This document shows positions 37,001 through 52,000 of a DNA stretch of 64,000 bases, in pieces. Position 1 is the stretch's first letter. Every line of letters begins with the position of its first letter. A program made the position numbers and the translations under genes. Under the pieces are notes generated by a model. It had not been told where the DNA came from. It saw only the letters and a program-made list of their open reading frames with translations, and did no database searches. Source of the stretch: Pelomonas sp041914785 (GTDB lineage Bacteria > Pseudomonadota > Gammaproteobacteria > Burkholderiales > Burkholderiaceae_C). Location of the stretch: contig JAYSCT010000001.1 of assembly GCA_041914785.1 (NCBI GenBank), positions 1 through 64,000 of the forward strand, written 5' to 3'.

Positions 37001-40000
37001 CAGGCCGGTAAGGCGGTCGAGCAGGCGCTGGCCTTGCGGGATCAGCGCTACCGGCAGGGCCGGATCCTCGTTCACGACGGCCAGCGTCCAGCCGGCGGTC
37101 GCGCCGGTGAACACCGGGCGTTGCACCAGCGGCGAGGTCGGGTCACTGGACAGCGGCGTGCCCTGCGTGCCCAGCGTGAAGCTCAGGTACTGCGTGGCGG
37201 CGTTGGCCGCCGACAGGCTGGCCGGCACCTGCAGCCAGACGCGGGCGCCCAGCCGCCAGGCGGCGGACGCGCCCAGCGCGTCGCGGCCGGCCTGGTCGTG
37301 GCTGAGCCGCGTGTCCAGCAGCGGCAGCGTCCAGTTGCCGAAGTCACCGGTGCCGTTGACGTCCAGGCTTCGCGTCAGCGCGAGGTCGTGGTTGCCGAGG
37401 CGGAAGACCGCATCGGTGGCCTGCGCCTGGATGAGCTGCTTGGCCGCGGAGTCGATCAGGACGCGGGTGGTGACTTCGGTCGTGCGGCCCGCCAGGTCCC
37501 AGCCGCGCAGGCGCAGCTGGTAGACACCATTGGCCCAGCGCGACGGGTCCAGCGTGGCCAGCGTGAGGTCGCCGTTGGCGCCGGCGGCGGCGTAGTCCGC
37601 CTGCGCCAGCGTGCGCCAGGCGGACTCGTCCACCCGGTCGCCGTTGGAGGGTGCTGCTTCCAGCACATACCCCATCAGCTGCAGGTCGGCGATGCGCGCG
37701 GTCAGCGCGGTGGTCGCAGACACCACGGCCGGGGCCAGGCTGCCGGTGTCCAGCGTGCCGGTGAAGGCGAGCGTGGGGGCGGTCGTGTCCAGCGGGTCGC
37801 GCACGCGCACGGTCTGCGTGGTCGTGGCGGCAAAGCCGTCGGCATCCACCGCCGTCACGCGCAGCTCGATGAGGCCCGGCTGGCTGGGCGTGATGCGCAC
37901 GCGGCCCAGGCCGTCCAGCGTCACGTTGACCCAGTCCGGCTGGCCGATGCCGGCGCCGCGCGCCTGCACGGTGATGCCGGCGATCGGGCTGAAGGCGTCG
38001 GCGCGCACCGTGGCCAGCACCACCTGGCCGGGCAGCACCGGCGTGCTGGGCGTCAGGTTGACGAGCAGCTTGGGCGCATTCGCCGCGGCCTCCGCCACGA
38101 CGCGCAGCACGAAGCTGTTGGTCTGCGAATTGCGGCCGTCGCTGACCGTGGCGAGCACGGTGAAATCACCGATCTGGCCGGGGCCGGGGGTCCAGTTGAG
38201 GCGGCCGCTGACGGCGTCGTAGGTGGCGCCTTCCGGCAGCCCGGTGAAGCTCACGGCGAGCGCGGCGGTCTGGGCCGCGCCGTCGGCATCGAAGACCTTC
38301 AGCGCACCCACCGGCGCGGTCGCGCCTTTCACGACCGGCAGCGAGAAGCTCTGGCCCACCAGCAGCGCGTGGCTGGCGGTGGCGATCTCCGGCGCCTGGT
38401 TGACGTCGAAGACGCGCACCTGCACCGTGCGGGTGACCGTGGCCTGGCCGTCGGTGGCGCTGAAGTTGAAGGTGTAGGCGCGCGAATCGGCGCTCGCGTT
38501 GTTGACGACGTCCGCTCCCGGCGTCCACTCGAAGTAGCCGGTGGCGGCGTCGAAGAACACGCCGTCGGGCGTGTTGGCGTCGTAGATCAGCGCCAGCTGC
38601 GTCACGTCGTTGTCGCCATCGGTCGCGCGCACGTCGAAGCTCAGCGTCTGGCCTTCGGGCACCAGCTGCAGCGGCAGCGGGATGAGCACCGGCGCCTGGT
38701 TGACGTTGGCGACGACGATCTCCAGCTCGCGCGTGAAGCTGGCGCTGCCATCCGAGGCGGTCAGCTTCAGCAGGTAGCGGCCGGGCGCGGTGCCGTTCTG
38801 GTTGTCGCTCTGGGCCGCGAACAGCCCCGGGGTCCAGCGCAGCTGCAGGCGCGTCTGGCCGCCGCTGCCGGCGCTGGGCGTGAGCTGCATGCCGGTAGGC
38901 AGACCATCCACGGTCCAGCTCAGCAGGTCCAGATCGCCGTCGACGCCGGACAGGTCCACCACCAGCGGCGTGCCTTCGTCGACCTTGACGACGGTGCGTG
39001 TGCCGGCCAGCGGGTCGCCCTGCACCGCGCCGCCCGTCGCGGCGATGGCGAACAGCGTGGGCGCGACATTGCCGGCGCGCACGACGATGCGCAGGTCCTT
39101 GACCGAGGTGTTGGGCACCGGCGGGCGCTGCGGGTCGGGCGTGTAGCCCGAGTCGGCCGGCGGCAGGCCGAGGTCGGTGACGGCCAGGCTGATGTCGAAG
39201 TTGCCGCTGAGGCCGGCCGGCGGCGTCCACACCAACGTGGCACGGCCGTAGCGCGGGTCGGCCTCGATGCGTGCACCGGCCGGCAGGTTGGTGGCGGCGT
39301 AGCTCAGCGCGTCCTGGTCCAGGTCGGACACGACGATGGGCACGCGCAGCTCGGTGCCGGCGACGGCGACCACCTGGGTGGGCATCGTGATGACCGGCGC
39401 CTCGCTGGGGCTCTTCACGCTGACGACGAAGCTGCGCGACGAGGCCATCGCCTGGTTCACGTCGCCGTCGCCGTTGTCCTGCGCCACGACGGTGACGGTG
39501 TAGTCGCCGCGGTGGTTGGCGCCCGGCGCGAAGCGCAGCACGCCGGTCAGCTTGCCGGCGGTGTTCAGCGTCTGGGTGTAGGTCGCGAACGGGGGCAGCC
39601 CCTGCACGGTCAACGTGAGCGGGTTGCCATCGGCGTCGTTGGCCTGCAGCGGGATCTCCAGCACGGCGCCGCGATCGACGAACGCGTTCGTGACCGCGCC
39701 GATCTCCGGCGCGCGGTTGGCGTTGCTGACGACGATGGGCAGCACGATCTCGCTGCTCAGGCGGGTGCCGGTGCCATTGCCGTCGTCGGTGGCCTTGACG
39801 GTCACGTGGTAGGTGCCGGCCTGGGCATAGCCCGGCGTCCAGACGAGCTCCAGCGTCTCGGCATCGAAGCTGGCGCCCAGCGGCAGGCCGGTCACCTCAT
39901 AGCTGACGGTGGACGCCATGCTGGCGGGGCCGCTGGCCTCGCCGCCCGGGGTCAGGCGCACCTTGGGCTCGAAGGCCGGGTTGTCCGGGTCGAAGGCGAA

Positions 40001-43000
40001 CACGCTGATGCGCAGCGGCTGGCCTTCCAGCACGGCCCAGGTCTGCGCCGGGTCGAACACCGGCGCGCCGTTGGCGTTCCTGACGTCGAACTTCAGCTCG
40101 CGCTTGACGGCCGTGACCGAGGTGCTGCCGTCGGGCATCGTGAAGGTCGCGATCAGCGCGACCGGCAGCGTCAGCAGGCCCGCCTGGGCATAGCCCGGCG
40201 TCCACGCGAACCAGCCGGTGTCGGCGTCCAGCGTCGCGCCGGCGGGCAGCCATTCGGCGCTCCACTTCAGCGTGACACGGCTGCCGTCTGCCTGCTGCAG
40301 GCCGCCGGGCACTGCGCCAGGCAGCTGCAGGCCGAAGCGGTCGCCCTCGCGCAACACCTGGGTCTCCAGCGTCGGGAAGAGCGGCAGCGGCCAGCCCTGC
40401 GTGACGGTGAGGTTGAAGCGGCGCTGCACCTCGTGCTTGCCGTCGCTGGCGACGACGGTGATGTCCTCATAGACGCCCGCTTGGTCGTAGCCAGGCATCC
40501 AGGTCAGCAGGCCGGTGGCGGCGTCGAAGAACGCGCCGGCCGGCAGGTTGCGCACCAGCACGGTGACAGTGTCGCCATCCGCGTCGCTGGCCAGCAGCGG
40601 CAGCTGCAGGTGGTCGCCCTCCTCCAGCGTCAGGTTCTCCACCGCGTCGATGACCGGCACATGGTTGGCACCGGTCACGTCGAGCGTGAAGCGGCGCAGC
40701 GCAACGCCGCCGCGGCTGTCGATGACGCGCATCAGCACCTGCTGGTCGGCACGGTCGGTTGCCTTCGGCGTCCAGCGCAGCGTGGCGCGATTGCCATAGC
40801 CGCTGGCGCTGCTCTCGACGAGCGCGTCCTGCGTGATCGTCATGCCCGCTGGCGCACTGACGAGCTCCCAGAAGAACAGTCGTCCGTCGCTGTCGACGGC
40901 GCGCAGGTCGGCCATCCAGGCCTGGCCGGCGGCAGCGGCGGGCAGCGCGACGGTGGTGAAGTCCACGCTGCCGTCGGCCTTGAGCTGGCCCAGCACCGGC
41001 GGCGTGTTGTCGTAGGGCAGCGCATAGACGCCGTGGCCAAGGTTGGCCTTGACGATCTGACCGGAGCCCGGTGTGCTGCCGAAGCTGGACGCCGGGCGCA
41101 CGGTCACCGTGCGGTTGGCCAGCGTCTCGCCGGTCTTCAGCGGGTGGCCCTGCAGCGCGGCGGTCAGGTCCAGCACCCACAGCTCGGCCTGGGCGCCATC
41201 GCCCTGGGCCGCGCCGACGATGCTGTCGCCGAAGTAGCGGCCCGGATCCAACAGCAGCATCAGCGGACCCTTGAGGTCGTCGACGCCGAGGTTGGTGATG
41301 TTGACGTCGTAGCTGATGGCGCCCGTGAGGCGGTCGGCCCGCGTGTCGGCAAAGTCCAGGCGTACGAGGTTGGAGATGTCCGTGACGGCCGTGAACACCA
41401 GGCCCCAGGCCTCGCCCAGCGTGACCTGCTGCGCACTGCGCACGGTGTTGACGATCTCCACGCGCCAGCCGCCCGCCGGCAGGTTGGGCAGCGTCAGGAT
41501 GGCGCTCTTGCTCGCTGCATCCCAGCGCACGCTTTCCGGCGTCAGGATGAGGTGGCTGTTGGCGCCGGTGGCGATGAGGCTGTAGTTCTTCGGGTTCAGC
41601 ACCGAAGACGGACCGGTGGTGTCGGCGCCGTCGGCACCGGTCCACATGGCCTGGTCAAAGCTGATGGCGAGCTGCGTCAGCGGCAGCGGCACGAGCGCGC
41701 CATCGGCCACGCTGGCCGACACGACCTTGGGCGCCTTGATGGGCGCCAGCTCGTCGATGCGGCTCGTCTGCGCCACCAGCACGCGACCGTCCGCGGTGGC
41801 GACGATGCTCTCGCCGCGCGTGCCGCCCTCAGCCAGCTTCAGCGCGCGGCGGCTCTTCAGCTCGATGGCCCAGACCGCGCCGGTGTGGGTCACGGTGCTG
41901 CTGCCGTTGGCCGCGGTCGGCCGCTGCGGCGTGTTGCTGCTGGCCAGCAGCAGGCCCGCGAGGCCTGTGCCAGCCCTGCCGAAGGTGATGCTGTCGACGA
42001 GGCCGGCCAGGCGGTATTCCAGCTCGGCGCGGCCCTTGGTGGCGCCGCTCATCGGGAAGCTGACGATGTCGGTCGTCGCCTCGGGCAGCGCGCCGCGCAC
42101 GTCGCTGCCGGTCCAGCGCACCGCCCACAGGCGGCCGTCCGGCCCGAAGGCGAGATCGCCGACGCGGGTGTTGCTGAAGTGGGTCCAGGCGCGGTTGGCC
42201 TCGGCCTTGGGGTCGAAGATCTCGACGCCGTTGCCGCTGGCGACATAAATGAGGCCCGTGCCCGGCTGGATGGCCAGCGCATGCGTCAACGGCTCACCGG
42301 CCGGGGCGCGGGTGCGGCTGATGATGGCACCGCTGGCGGCGTCGATCATCATCAGCTCAGAGCCGGTCATGACCCACAGGTTGCCGGCGGCATCCAGCGC
42401 CATGTCGAGGATGGCGGCGGTCGTCGTGAACAGCGGCTGCACGGAGCGGCCGCCGTCCTTGCTGAAGCGGAACACCTCGTTGCGCTCGGTGCCGGCGCTG
42501 GCCAGCACGCTGCCGTCGGCCAGCTCGACCATGGCCAGCGCACCGATCTCGCCCTGGCTGGCGGCGAAGCCGCTGGCGAAGCCGCGCAGCTGCAGCGGCG
42601 CGAGCACGGACTGCAGGTCGCTGCCGAGGCCGCCGAGCGCGGGCGTGATGACGAAGCCGGGCAGGCGCTGTGCGGCCTGTGCGAACAGGTCGCTGGCGGT
42701 GTAGTTGCGGTCGGGCGCGGCGGCCGGCAGTTCGGCGGTCTGGTCCAGCGCGTCGGTGACGCCCAGGCCCTGCTGGGCCTGGCTGCGGCTGCCGTCGTCG
42801 GGCAGCACGGCGTTGCTGACGCTGGCGGCCTCGCGGTTGCCGGCGTTGTCAGTGGCGACAGCCAGGAACTCGTAGCGATGGCCGGCCTGGCCGGTGAACA
42901 GCGCGGTGCTTTCGGCGCCGGCCACCTGCTTCTTCCAGATGCGGAAATCGCCGCCGTCCTCGGCGACGTAGACGGTGACGTGCTTGACGCCGGAGGCGTC

Positions 43001-46000
43001 GTCGACGGCCTTCCAGTTCAGCTTGAAGGTGGGCTGGCCGGCGCTGTCGTTGCCGTTGCTGGTGACGGTCAGCGTCGTCACCGGGGCGTCCGCGTCCAGC
43101 GTGTGACTGACGGTGCTGCTGACGATGGGCGGCGTGGCGTCGAAGAACACGCGGGCCGCGGCGGTGATGCTGGCGCCGCTGACGGCCTGGGCGCTGGCGC
43201 GCACGGTGTACGACACGAAGCCACCGGTGGCCTTGCCATTCGCGTCCGGCGGCAGCAGGCCGCGGCGCGGGTCGTGCAGCACCTCGCCGGTGTCCGGGTC
43301 GATGGCCTGCAACAGCCAGGTGGCCACGCGGGCCTCGGCGTCGATGCCGGCGCTGACGCGCAGCACATAGCCCTTGCCCGGCGCGCCGGTGAAGTCGAAG
43401 TCGCCCTGGAAGACGGCCTGGCCGTCGGGCACGTGGATGTTGATGTCGCCGATCTTCAGGTCGCCCAGGCGCAGGCTGCGCGAGTCGAGGTCGGGGTCGA
43501 TGGCCGTCACGAGACGGATTTCTCCCACGGCCGCGCTGGTCGGGTTGTTGAAGCTCAGCGTGTAGGGCAGCGCGTAGTCGGACGGGATGTAGGTGGAGCC
43601 GTTGGCCGCGGGCAGGGCCTGCGGGCCGCGCACGCTGATGGCGGAGCCGGCCTGGGCCTGCGCCTGGGCGGCCTGCTGCAGGTAGCTGGTGAGGTTCAGT
43701 GCCTGCGGGCCGAGCGGGCGGAACTTCTCGTCCAGCAGGCCGATGTGGCGCAGGTACTCCAGCTCGGCGCGGCCGCCGGCGAACACGTCGAAGCTGATGA
43801 AGTGGGTGGCCTGGCCGGCGTGCTGGTCGTAGTCCGCCGGGTTGGGTGCGACGGGCACGGGCACTTCCACGGTGGTGCCGTCTTCCAGCTCGCGGATCTC
43901 CAGGTAATCCACAGGCGCATGCGCGGCCTGCTCGTCACCGGCATAGCGCGCGGTATCGCCGTACCACTGCTGCACCTTGCCGAAGAAGGCCACCAGGTCG
44001 GCCTGCGTGCGGTAGTTGTCGCCGCCCTTGGCCAGCAGGATGCCGCTGGCCAGCGTGGCGTTCAGGCTCAGCACCAGTTCGTCGCTGCGGATGGCTGGGG
44101 CCTGGCCTTCAGGGCGCAAGAGCCCGGCCGTCTCCAGCGCACCCAGCCAGCCCTTCACCCACTGGGCCTCGTCGGCGGCCAGCACGGCCAGCGCATTGGG
44201 CGCGGTCGCGTCCTTCAGGATGGCGGCGCGCAGCGCCTTGGCGTGCTTGGTCTGGTCGGCAATGAACTCGGCGCGGGTCAGCGTCGTCACGCTGGCCAGC
44301 GTGTCGAAGCGGAAGGGCATGGCCAGCGCCTCTTCCTTGGTGATGTGGACCTCGGGGTCCTTGGACAGGAACTTGGCGGTCAGTCCGGGCGAGATCTTGT
44401 TCAGGCCGGTGACGCCTTCGTCGAGGATGCCGCTGGCCTTCCAGTCCGGGCGGATGGCGTAGAGCTTGTCGCGCAGGCCTTCGAAGTCGTAGTTGATCCA
44501 CTCGGCCAGGCCGGGGTAGGTCTGCACCTTGAATGTGGCGCCGGCAAAGCCGTTGGCGGCCAGGTCGAAGGCGTAGCCGGGCGCGAGGTTCCAGCCATTG
44601 GTGTTGCTCAGGCCGTCCAGCGAGGCCCAGGGCACATCGCTGCGCACGCCGGTGGTGGGCGTCGTGCCGTAGGCCTGGTTGTTGCCGTCGCCAGCGGCGA
44701 TGGCGCCCGAGGGCTGGCCGCCGACATTGGCACCGAAGATGACGTACGGCAGGCTCAGGCCGCCCAGCACGTAGGCGCTGTTGCCCATGTCGGTCGCGCC
44801 GACGTTGAAGCGGATGTAGGGCGTGTCGACGTTGGTGAGGCTCTGCAGGCTGACGCTGTAGGTCGCCGCATCGCCCGGCTCGATGTTGCGCGGGCCGCCG
44901 ACGCCGATGGCGGCGTCGACCTCGATCATGCGTTCGACGAGGTAGCGGTAGGGCTCGACGACGCGCGAGCCGTCGGGGTTGGTGACGACAACGTCGTACA
45001 GCCCCATCGGCACGTGGCGCAGGTCGAAGACGGCGCGGATGTGGGTGGCGTCCAGGACTTGCCAGCGCTCGGGTTCGATCTCGAACTCTCCCGGGCGTGC
45101 CAGCTTGACCAGGGCGCCCGCCGCGAAGCGGGCGCCTTCAATGTCCATGGTGACCCAGCGGTGGTCGTCGTCGCCGACGCCGCCCTGGTCCGGCGTGACC
45201 TTGGTGATGGACAGCGGCAGCAGGTCGGCGCGCAGCGTGACGGGCGTGTCGGCCGCGCCCTGGCGCGAGCGCACGAGGATGTAGTAGTCGCCGGCCTTGG
45301 TGGTGGGCACCAGCAGCGTCTGGTCGGGCGAGACGGGGTTGCTGTAGGCGACGTCGAACGCGCTGCCGGTGGGCACGTCGTTCCAGCGCACGTAGACCTC
45401 GTTGGCGCCGCTGGCGGCGCTGGAGTCCAGCAGCACGCGCAGCGTCTCGCCGGCGGCCACGCTGACCTTGTAGACGCGCGTCTGCTCGCCGGACAGCGTC
45501 GTGGACAGCGTCTGGCCGACCGTCAGAGACGGCACCTGCACGTTCAGCGTGGCGGCGGACGCGGTGCGGTTGTTGGCCTCGCCGGCGGGCAGGTTCAGGC
45601 CGGTCTCGGTGTAGGTGATCTTGCCTTCGAAGACCTCGTTGTAGAGGTCGGGGCGCACGATGACGCGCCAGCCTCCGTCCTTCAGCGGCGGCAGCTTGGC
45701 GGTCAGCTTGGCGGTGTAGGTGCCGTCCTTGTTCAGGTCGCCGACGTGGGCGACCTTGCCGAGCAGGATGTCGCCCATGTCCCAGGCGTTGTCGGCGGAC
45801 AGGTAGAGCGCATCCGTCCAGCGGCCGTAGGCCGGGTTGATGGACGTGTTCTGGATCGTGAAGGTGATCTCGAACTCGTCGCCCACCTTGGCGCTGGGCG
45901 GCACGATGACGTCGGTGACGACCAGGTCGGCCGGCGGCGGCGTCTCGATGCGCATGGGTTGAACGGCCGCGGCGTTGTTGTTGTCGTCCTTGCCGAACTC

Positions 46001-49000
46001 CAGCACCTGGCCGGTCTCGCTGGCGCCCCAGATGCGCGCCGGGTCGGTCACCACGAAGACGTAGTACGGCCCTTCGAGGTCACGCGGCGCGGTGTAGGTC
46101 AGGCTGCCGGTGTAGCTGCCGCCGGCGGCCAGGCCGCCGCCGTGCTGCACATAGCCGAGGTAGCGGTCCTTGTTCAGGTCCAGGAAGCGGTCCTTGGACA
46201 GGTAGACCATGTCGTACCACGTGCCCTGGTCCACCGGCGTCTTGCCGCCGAGGTTCTCGACCTTGTAGGCGACCGTGAAGTTCTGGCCGGCGATGACGGC
46301 CTCCGGCGCGGTGACGCTGGTGACCTGCAGGTCGGGCGGCGTGGCCAGCGTGATGGGCAGCGCGATCTTGGCCGTGTTGTTGGCCTCGTCCTTGAACTCC
46401 AGCACGCCATTGGTGCCGGTCTCGCGGATGACAGGCAGCCCGGTGCGGATGGTGCTGGGTACCTCGTTGTAGAAGTCCTTGAAGACGCCGGTGTCGGCCT
46501 TGACGATGAGGTTGAAGTTGCCGCTGATGGACGTCGGGATCGCGAACGTGGCGGACTGCGTGTAGCTCTCGCCCGGCTTGAGCATGCGCGGCTTGCCCTG
46601 CGCGTCGGTCAGGTAGACCTGGCGGGCGCGCAGCAACGTCTCGATCTCGCTGCCGCGGTCGACGAGCGGGTAGTCGCTCGGGTCCAGCGTCGCATCTCGC
46701 GACAGGTAGACGCCATCCATCCAGCCCGGCACGCGGGTCTCGCGCGTGCCGCGGTTGGTGACGGTCCACGTCGCCGTGAGGGTGTCGCCGGAGCTCGGGT
46801 TGGGGTTGTCGACGGTGATCTGGTCGATCTGCAGGTCGGGCTCGCGGTAGACGATGTCCAGCGTGCCGCGGCCGAGGTTGTTGTCGCGCCGCGCACCTTC
46901 GAACACGCTGGTGCGGTAGAGGTGGTCGCGCGCGTAGGCGTTGTTCTCGCCGTCCAGGTCCTCGTCCTGCGACTGCTGCGCCGGCAGGCTGCTTTCCTGG
47001 CGGCCGAACTCGGGGGCCAGCGACTCGGCGTAATGCTTGCCGTCCGCCATCACGTAGATGTAGTAGACGCCGTCGGTGCCCGGCGGCAGCTTGACGACGG
47101 CGCTGGCCGTGTAGCTCTCGCCCGCGCCCAGCGGCGTGGTGTTGCTGTGCACCACGGAGCCGATCTGCGTCGCGCGCGACGGGATGAAGGTCGGGTCGGG
47201 GCTGACCCAGATGTGGTCCAGCCAGCCTGCCGTGCCGCTCCACGTGGCGGCGCCGAAGTTCTGCACCGTCCAGGTGACGGTGGTGTCCTCGCCGGAGAAA
47301 TTGGTGGGCAGCGTCGTGACGTTGGTGACGCGCAGGTCGGACGGCGCGTTCGTGACGACGGAGATGGCGCGGTGGGTGTTGTTGTCCTCGGCCGTCTCGC
47401 GCACGTTGTTGAAGAAGTCGGTCTGCACGACCAGGAAGCCGCCGCTGACCGACGGGCCCAGGTTGACCGTCTGGCTGGCGCTGTAGCTCTCGCCGTTGCC
47501 CAAGGCGCGCTGCTGTCGGTACTCACCCAGCAGCCACTTGACCTTGGCCTGCGCCGGGTCGGCGTTGTCCATCAGCCAGACGCGGTCGGTCCAGTCGCCG
47601 CCCTCGAAGGCGTCGCCGCGGTTCTGCACCGTGTAGCTGAAGCTGTAGCTGCCCGCGGCCGTTGCCGTTGCCGGCGCGATGACGCTGCTGACGACCAGGT
47701 CGGGCGGCGTGATGCCCAGCACCTTCATCGGGCCGATGCCGGCCGAGTCGCGCGCCTTGTAGTTGTTGTTGTCGATCTGGGTCGGATCGTCGGGGTTGAT
47801 GTTGCTGGAGAGCGTGTCTTCCAGGATCGCGTCGTAGGTGTCGGTCCACACCGTCACGTAGTAGCGCGCCGACTGGATGTTGTCGGGGATCTGCACGTTG
47901 ACGGTGTTGAGGTAGTCCTCGCCCACGGCCAGCTTGCCGGTGTGCGTGAACTGGCCGATCTTGATGTCGCCCTTCCCCGGGTTGGGGCGGGTCTTGTCGA
48001 CGGTGAGCCAGACGCTGTCGGTCCAGCTGTTGGTCGTCGCGGCGTCGCCGCGGGTCTCGGCCGAGCCCTTGTTGGTGACCTTGTAGCGCACCTCCATCGT
48101 GGCGCCGTGCACGACCTGGTCGGGCGCGACGACGTCGCTGACGACGAGGTCGGCGAATGGCACCGGGTTGATGTGCAGGCGCTCCGCGCGGGCGTTGTTG
48201 GCTTCGCTCGGGTACTCGTCGATGCGGTTGCCGCCGTCGGCCACGACGATGATGTAGACATCACCGCGATAGCGGATCGGGATGTTCACGCCGTTGACGG
48301 TGGTGGTGTAGGGCTCGTCGCCAGGGTTCAGCGCCGAGCCGCTGTCCACGCGGGCCAGCAGCACGTCGTCGGCGCTGACGGTGCCGTCCAGCGACAGGTA
48401 GACGTAGTCCTGCCACTGGCCGGCGGTGGCTTCCTGGCCAAAGTTGCCGACCGTGAACTTCAGGCCCGTGCTGGTGCCGGCGGTGACCTCGGTGGGCACC
48501 TCGACCTTGGTGACGCGCAGGTCCGGCCGGTTGTTCAGGCTGACGACGATGGCGTCGGTGTCCGTCGCCGTGTTGTTGTTGCGGGCGTCGCCGTACTCGT
48601 AGACCTGCGGCTGTCCGCCGGTGCCCAGCAGGCTGTTGGTGACGACGCGCAGGCGGTAGCCGCCCTCGATCTTGCTGGGCAGGCGCACCTGCTCGGTGCG
48701 GGTGTAGTTCTTGCCCGCGTCCAGGCCGCGGTCGTAGACGTAGTTGCCCAGCACGACGGTGGAGCCGTTGGGCGCCAGCAGCAGCACGGTGTCCTGCCAC
48801 TGGCCGGCCGCGCGGGCCTGGCCGTCGTTGACGACGCGCCAGCTCACGTCCACCAGCGCGCCTTCCTGCGCGGTGGCCGGCGCATCCAGCATGTCCACGC
48901 GCAGGTCCGGCGAGTCGCTCAGCGTGACCGGCACGGCCAGCGAGTGGCCGACGTTGTCGTTGCCGTAGATGAACTCGTAAGGCCCGCCGGTGGCGACGTT

Positions 49001-52000
49001 CAGGAACCAGTCACCCGAGATGCCGTCGGGCAGGCGCACGACGATGCTGCGGTTGTAGGTGTCGTCCACGGCCATCTGGCCGAGGTGGCCGGCACTGCCG
49101 AGGTCGAAGCGCTGGCCGCTGCCGTCGGCATTGCGGCTCAGCCAGACCGTATCGGTCCAGCCGGTCGTGTTGGTGATGCCGATGCCGCGGTTGGCCACGG
49201 TCCACTGCACCGTCAGCTCGCGGCCGCTGTAGGCGGTGCTGGGCGTGGTGACGGACTCGACGCGCATGTCCGCATACGGGATGGGCATGACGTCGGTTGC
49301 GTGGCCGGCGTCCTTCACGTTGTTGGCCTCGCTGGCGTTCTCCCACACCGCCCCCGTCGCATCGCTCTTCACGAAGATGGTGCCGTGGCGGCTGAAAGCC
49401 GGGCCGAACTGGTAGTCCAGGTGGCCGGTGTAGCTCTCGCCGGCCGCCAGCGCGCCGCTGCGCACGACGTCGCCCAGCACGATGTCGTCCTGGTCGCCCA
49501 GCACGGCATTGGTGCTGTAGATGATGCGGTCGGTCCAGCTGGTCGCGCGGCCGGCGCCCGGGCCCTCGTTCTTCACCGTCCATTCGACGGTGATGCTGGC
49601 CGGGTCGTCGATGACGCGCGTGGGCGCGCTGACGCTGAGCACGGCCAGGTCAGCGTAGGCGTCCTGCGCCACGTCGATGGCCAGCGAGTCCTGGTTGTTG
49701 CCTTCCTGCGTGGACTCGTTGTTCGCCGCATCGGTATCGGTCACGACGATGAGGCGCCACGCGCCCGACAGGTCCACCGGCAGCGTGAAGCCCAGGCTGC
49801 CGGCGCTGCTGGCACCTGCGGCCAGGCTGGCGATGCTGCGCTCGCCCAGCAGCAGGTCGCCGCTGCCGACGACGCCGTCCCGGGACAGGTAGACCTTCTC
49901 GCGGATGTCCGCGGCCGGCGCGCTGCCGATGTTGCGCGTCGTCCAGGCCAGCGAGATGGCTTCGCCGCCCTGCAGCAGGCCGGTGGTGGTGAGGCTGCCG
50001 ACGACGAGGTCGGGCGCGACGAGCGTGACCGCCCGCGACGCGACGTTGTCGGTCTCGTTGGACTCGGCCACGTAGTTGCCGCGGTCGGCGGCGATCTCCA
50101 GCCGCCAGTTGCCCGGCGGCAGGGCCGGCACGGCGAGGCTGAGGTTCTGCGTCAGCGCGCCGCCGGCACCCAGCGTCTGGAACGCCCAGGTGCTGGTGAG
50201 CACCTGGTTGGGCAGCAGGCCCAGCGTGTCGACGAGGCGGACCTCCTCACCGAAGAAGCCGCTGATGTTGTCGTTGCCGGCGTTGCGCACGGTGTAGCTG
50301 ACCTGCACCGTCTGGCCCACGCGCCATTCCGCGGGCGCGGTGACGCCCTCGATCTGCAGGTTGGGCTTGGGCTCGGCCTTCACGGTCGTGGCAGCGTTAG
50401 CAGCGACGGTGTTGTTGTCGGTGCGACCCAGCTCGTAGACGGCCGCGAAGGCGTCGGTCTTGACGATGACGTAACGCGCGCCGACGGCGTCGCGCGGCAC
50501 GGTGAAGTCCAGGCCGGCGGCGTAGCTGTCGTCCTTGGCCAGCGCGCCGACGCGCGTGACCGAGCCCAGCAACGTGGACTGGGCCGTCAGCGTCGGCGTG
50601 CTGCTGAGGTAGACCTGGTCCACCCAGCGGTTCACGTCGGTGGCGATCGTGCCGCCGTTGCGGACGGACCACTCCACCCGCGCCGCCCGGCCGGCGAACA
50701 TTTCGGCCGGCACCAGCGTCAGCGTGGGCGCGAGGTCGGCATAGGTCTGCGTGACGTTCAGGCCGGCGGACAGGCCGGCGTTGTCGGCGCGGGTGTCGGG
50801 CTCGGTGACCTTGGACGTCGCATCGGCGATCACCGCGATGCGGTAGGCGCCTTCGATGCGCGTGGGGATGCGCACGGTGGCCGTCTGGCGGTAGTCGTCC
50901 AGGCTCGCCAGCGACGTGCCGCGCGGCACCTCGGCCAGCACGACGTCGTCGCCGTTGCCGACGATGGCGTCGCGGCTCAGCACGATGCGGTCGACCCAGC
51001 CGCCGTTGGCGGTGGCCGCGGCGGCGCCGTTGTTCTTGACGACCCAGGCGACGCTGATCTCGGTGCCCGCGCTGGCGCTGGGCGGCACGTCGACCGACGT
51101 GACGGCCAGGTCGGCGTAGGTGCGCAGCGCGGCCGTGAAGCTCCACGCCGCGTCGTTGTTGCTCTCGGCCGTGCCGTCGGCATTGGCCTCGAACAGCACG
51201 CCCGCGCCGCCGTTGCCACGGTCGGGGCTGACGATCACGTCGAAGGTGCCGGCGCCGCGCAGGCCTTGCGGAAGCACGAAGCCATAGCTGCGCTGGCGGC
51301 TCTCGCCGGCGGCCAGCGGCAGCGCGGCGCTGCCGGTGAAGCTGACCAGCGTGTCCACCAGCACCGGGCCGGCGCTGCCGTCGGCATTGCGCTGGCGGAT
51401 GACGACGCGGTCCTGGTAATTCAGGTTGGTCGCGACGCGGCCCTGGTTGACGTCTTCCCAGCGCAGCGTCAGCACGTCGCCGGACATCGGCGTGGCGCTG
51501 TCGAGGCTGAGGTTGCGCGCGATGAGGTCGCTGCCGACGTTGACGTTGGCCTGCAGCTGGTTGTCGTTCTCCAGCGTGCCGTTGCCGTTGAACTCGGCGA
51601 TCTCGTTGCCGGCGTCCACGGTGACGCGCAGGCGGATGGCGCCGGCCGCGTTGGCGCCGCCGGGCCAGCTGAAGCTGGCGGTGCGGTCCACGCTGGCGCC
51701 GGGGTCGGCCTCCGCGGGCGTGCCGGCACGGGTGAGGCTGGCGATGACGATGCCGGTGGTCTGGTTCAGCACCTCCACGCGCTCGGTCCAGCCGCGGGTC
51801 GGCGTGATGGTGCCGGCGTTGCTGGTGGTCCAGCCGACGGTGACGGTGTCGCCGTTCTGCCAGTCGCCGGCCGGCGTGATGCTGAGGTTGCTGGCGACGA
51901 GGTTGACGTAGTTGACGTACTCGGCCAGTGTGCTCGCGAAGCCGACCTGGCCGCGGTTGTTGGTTTCGTTGGTGCCGCCTTCCTTCTGCGTGTTGCCGTA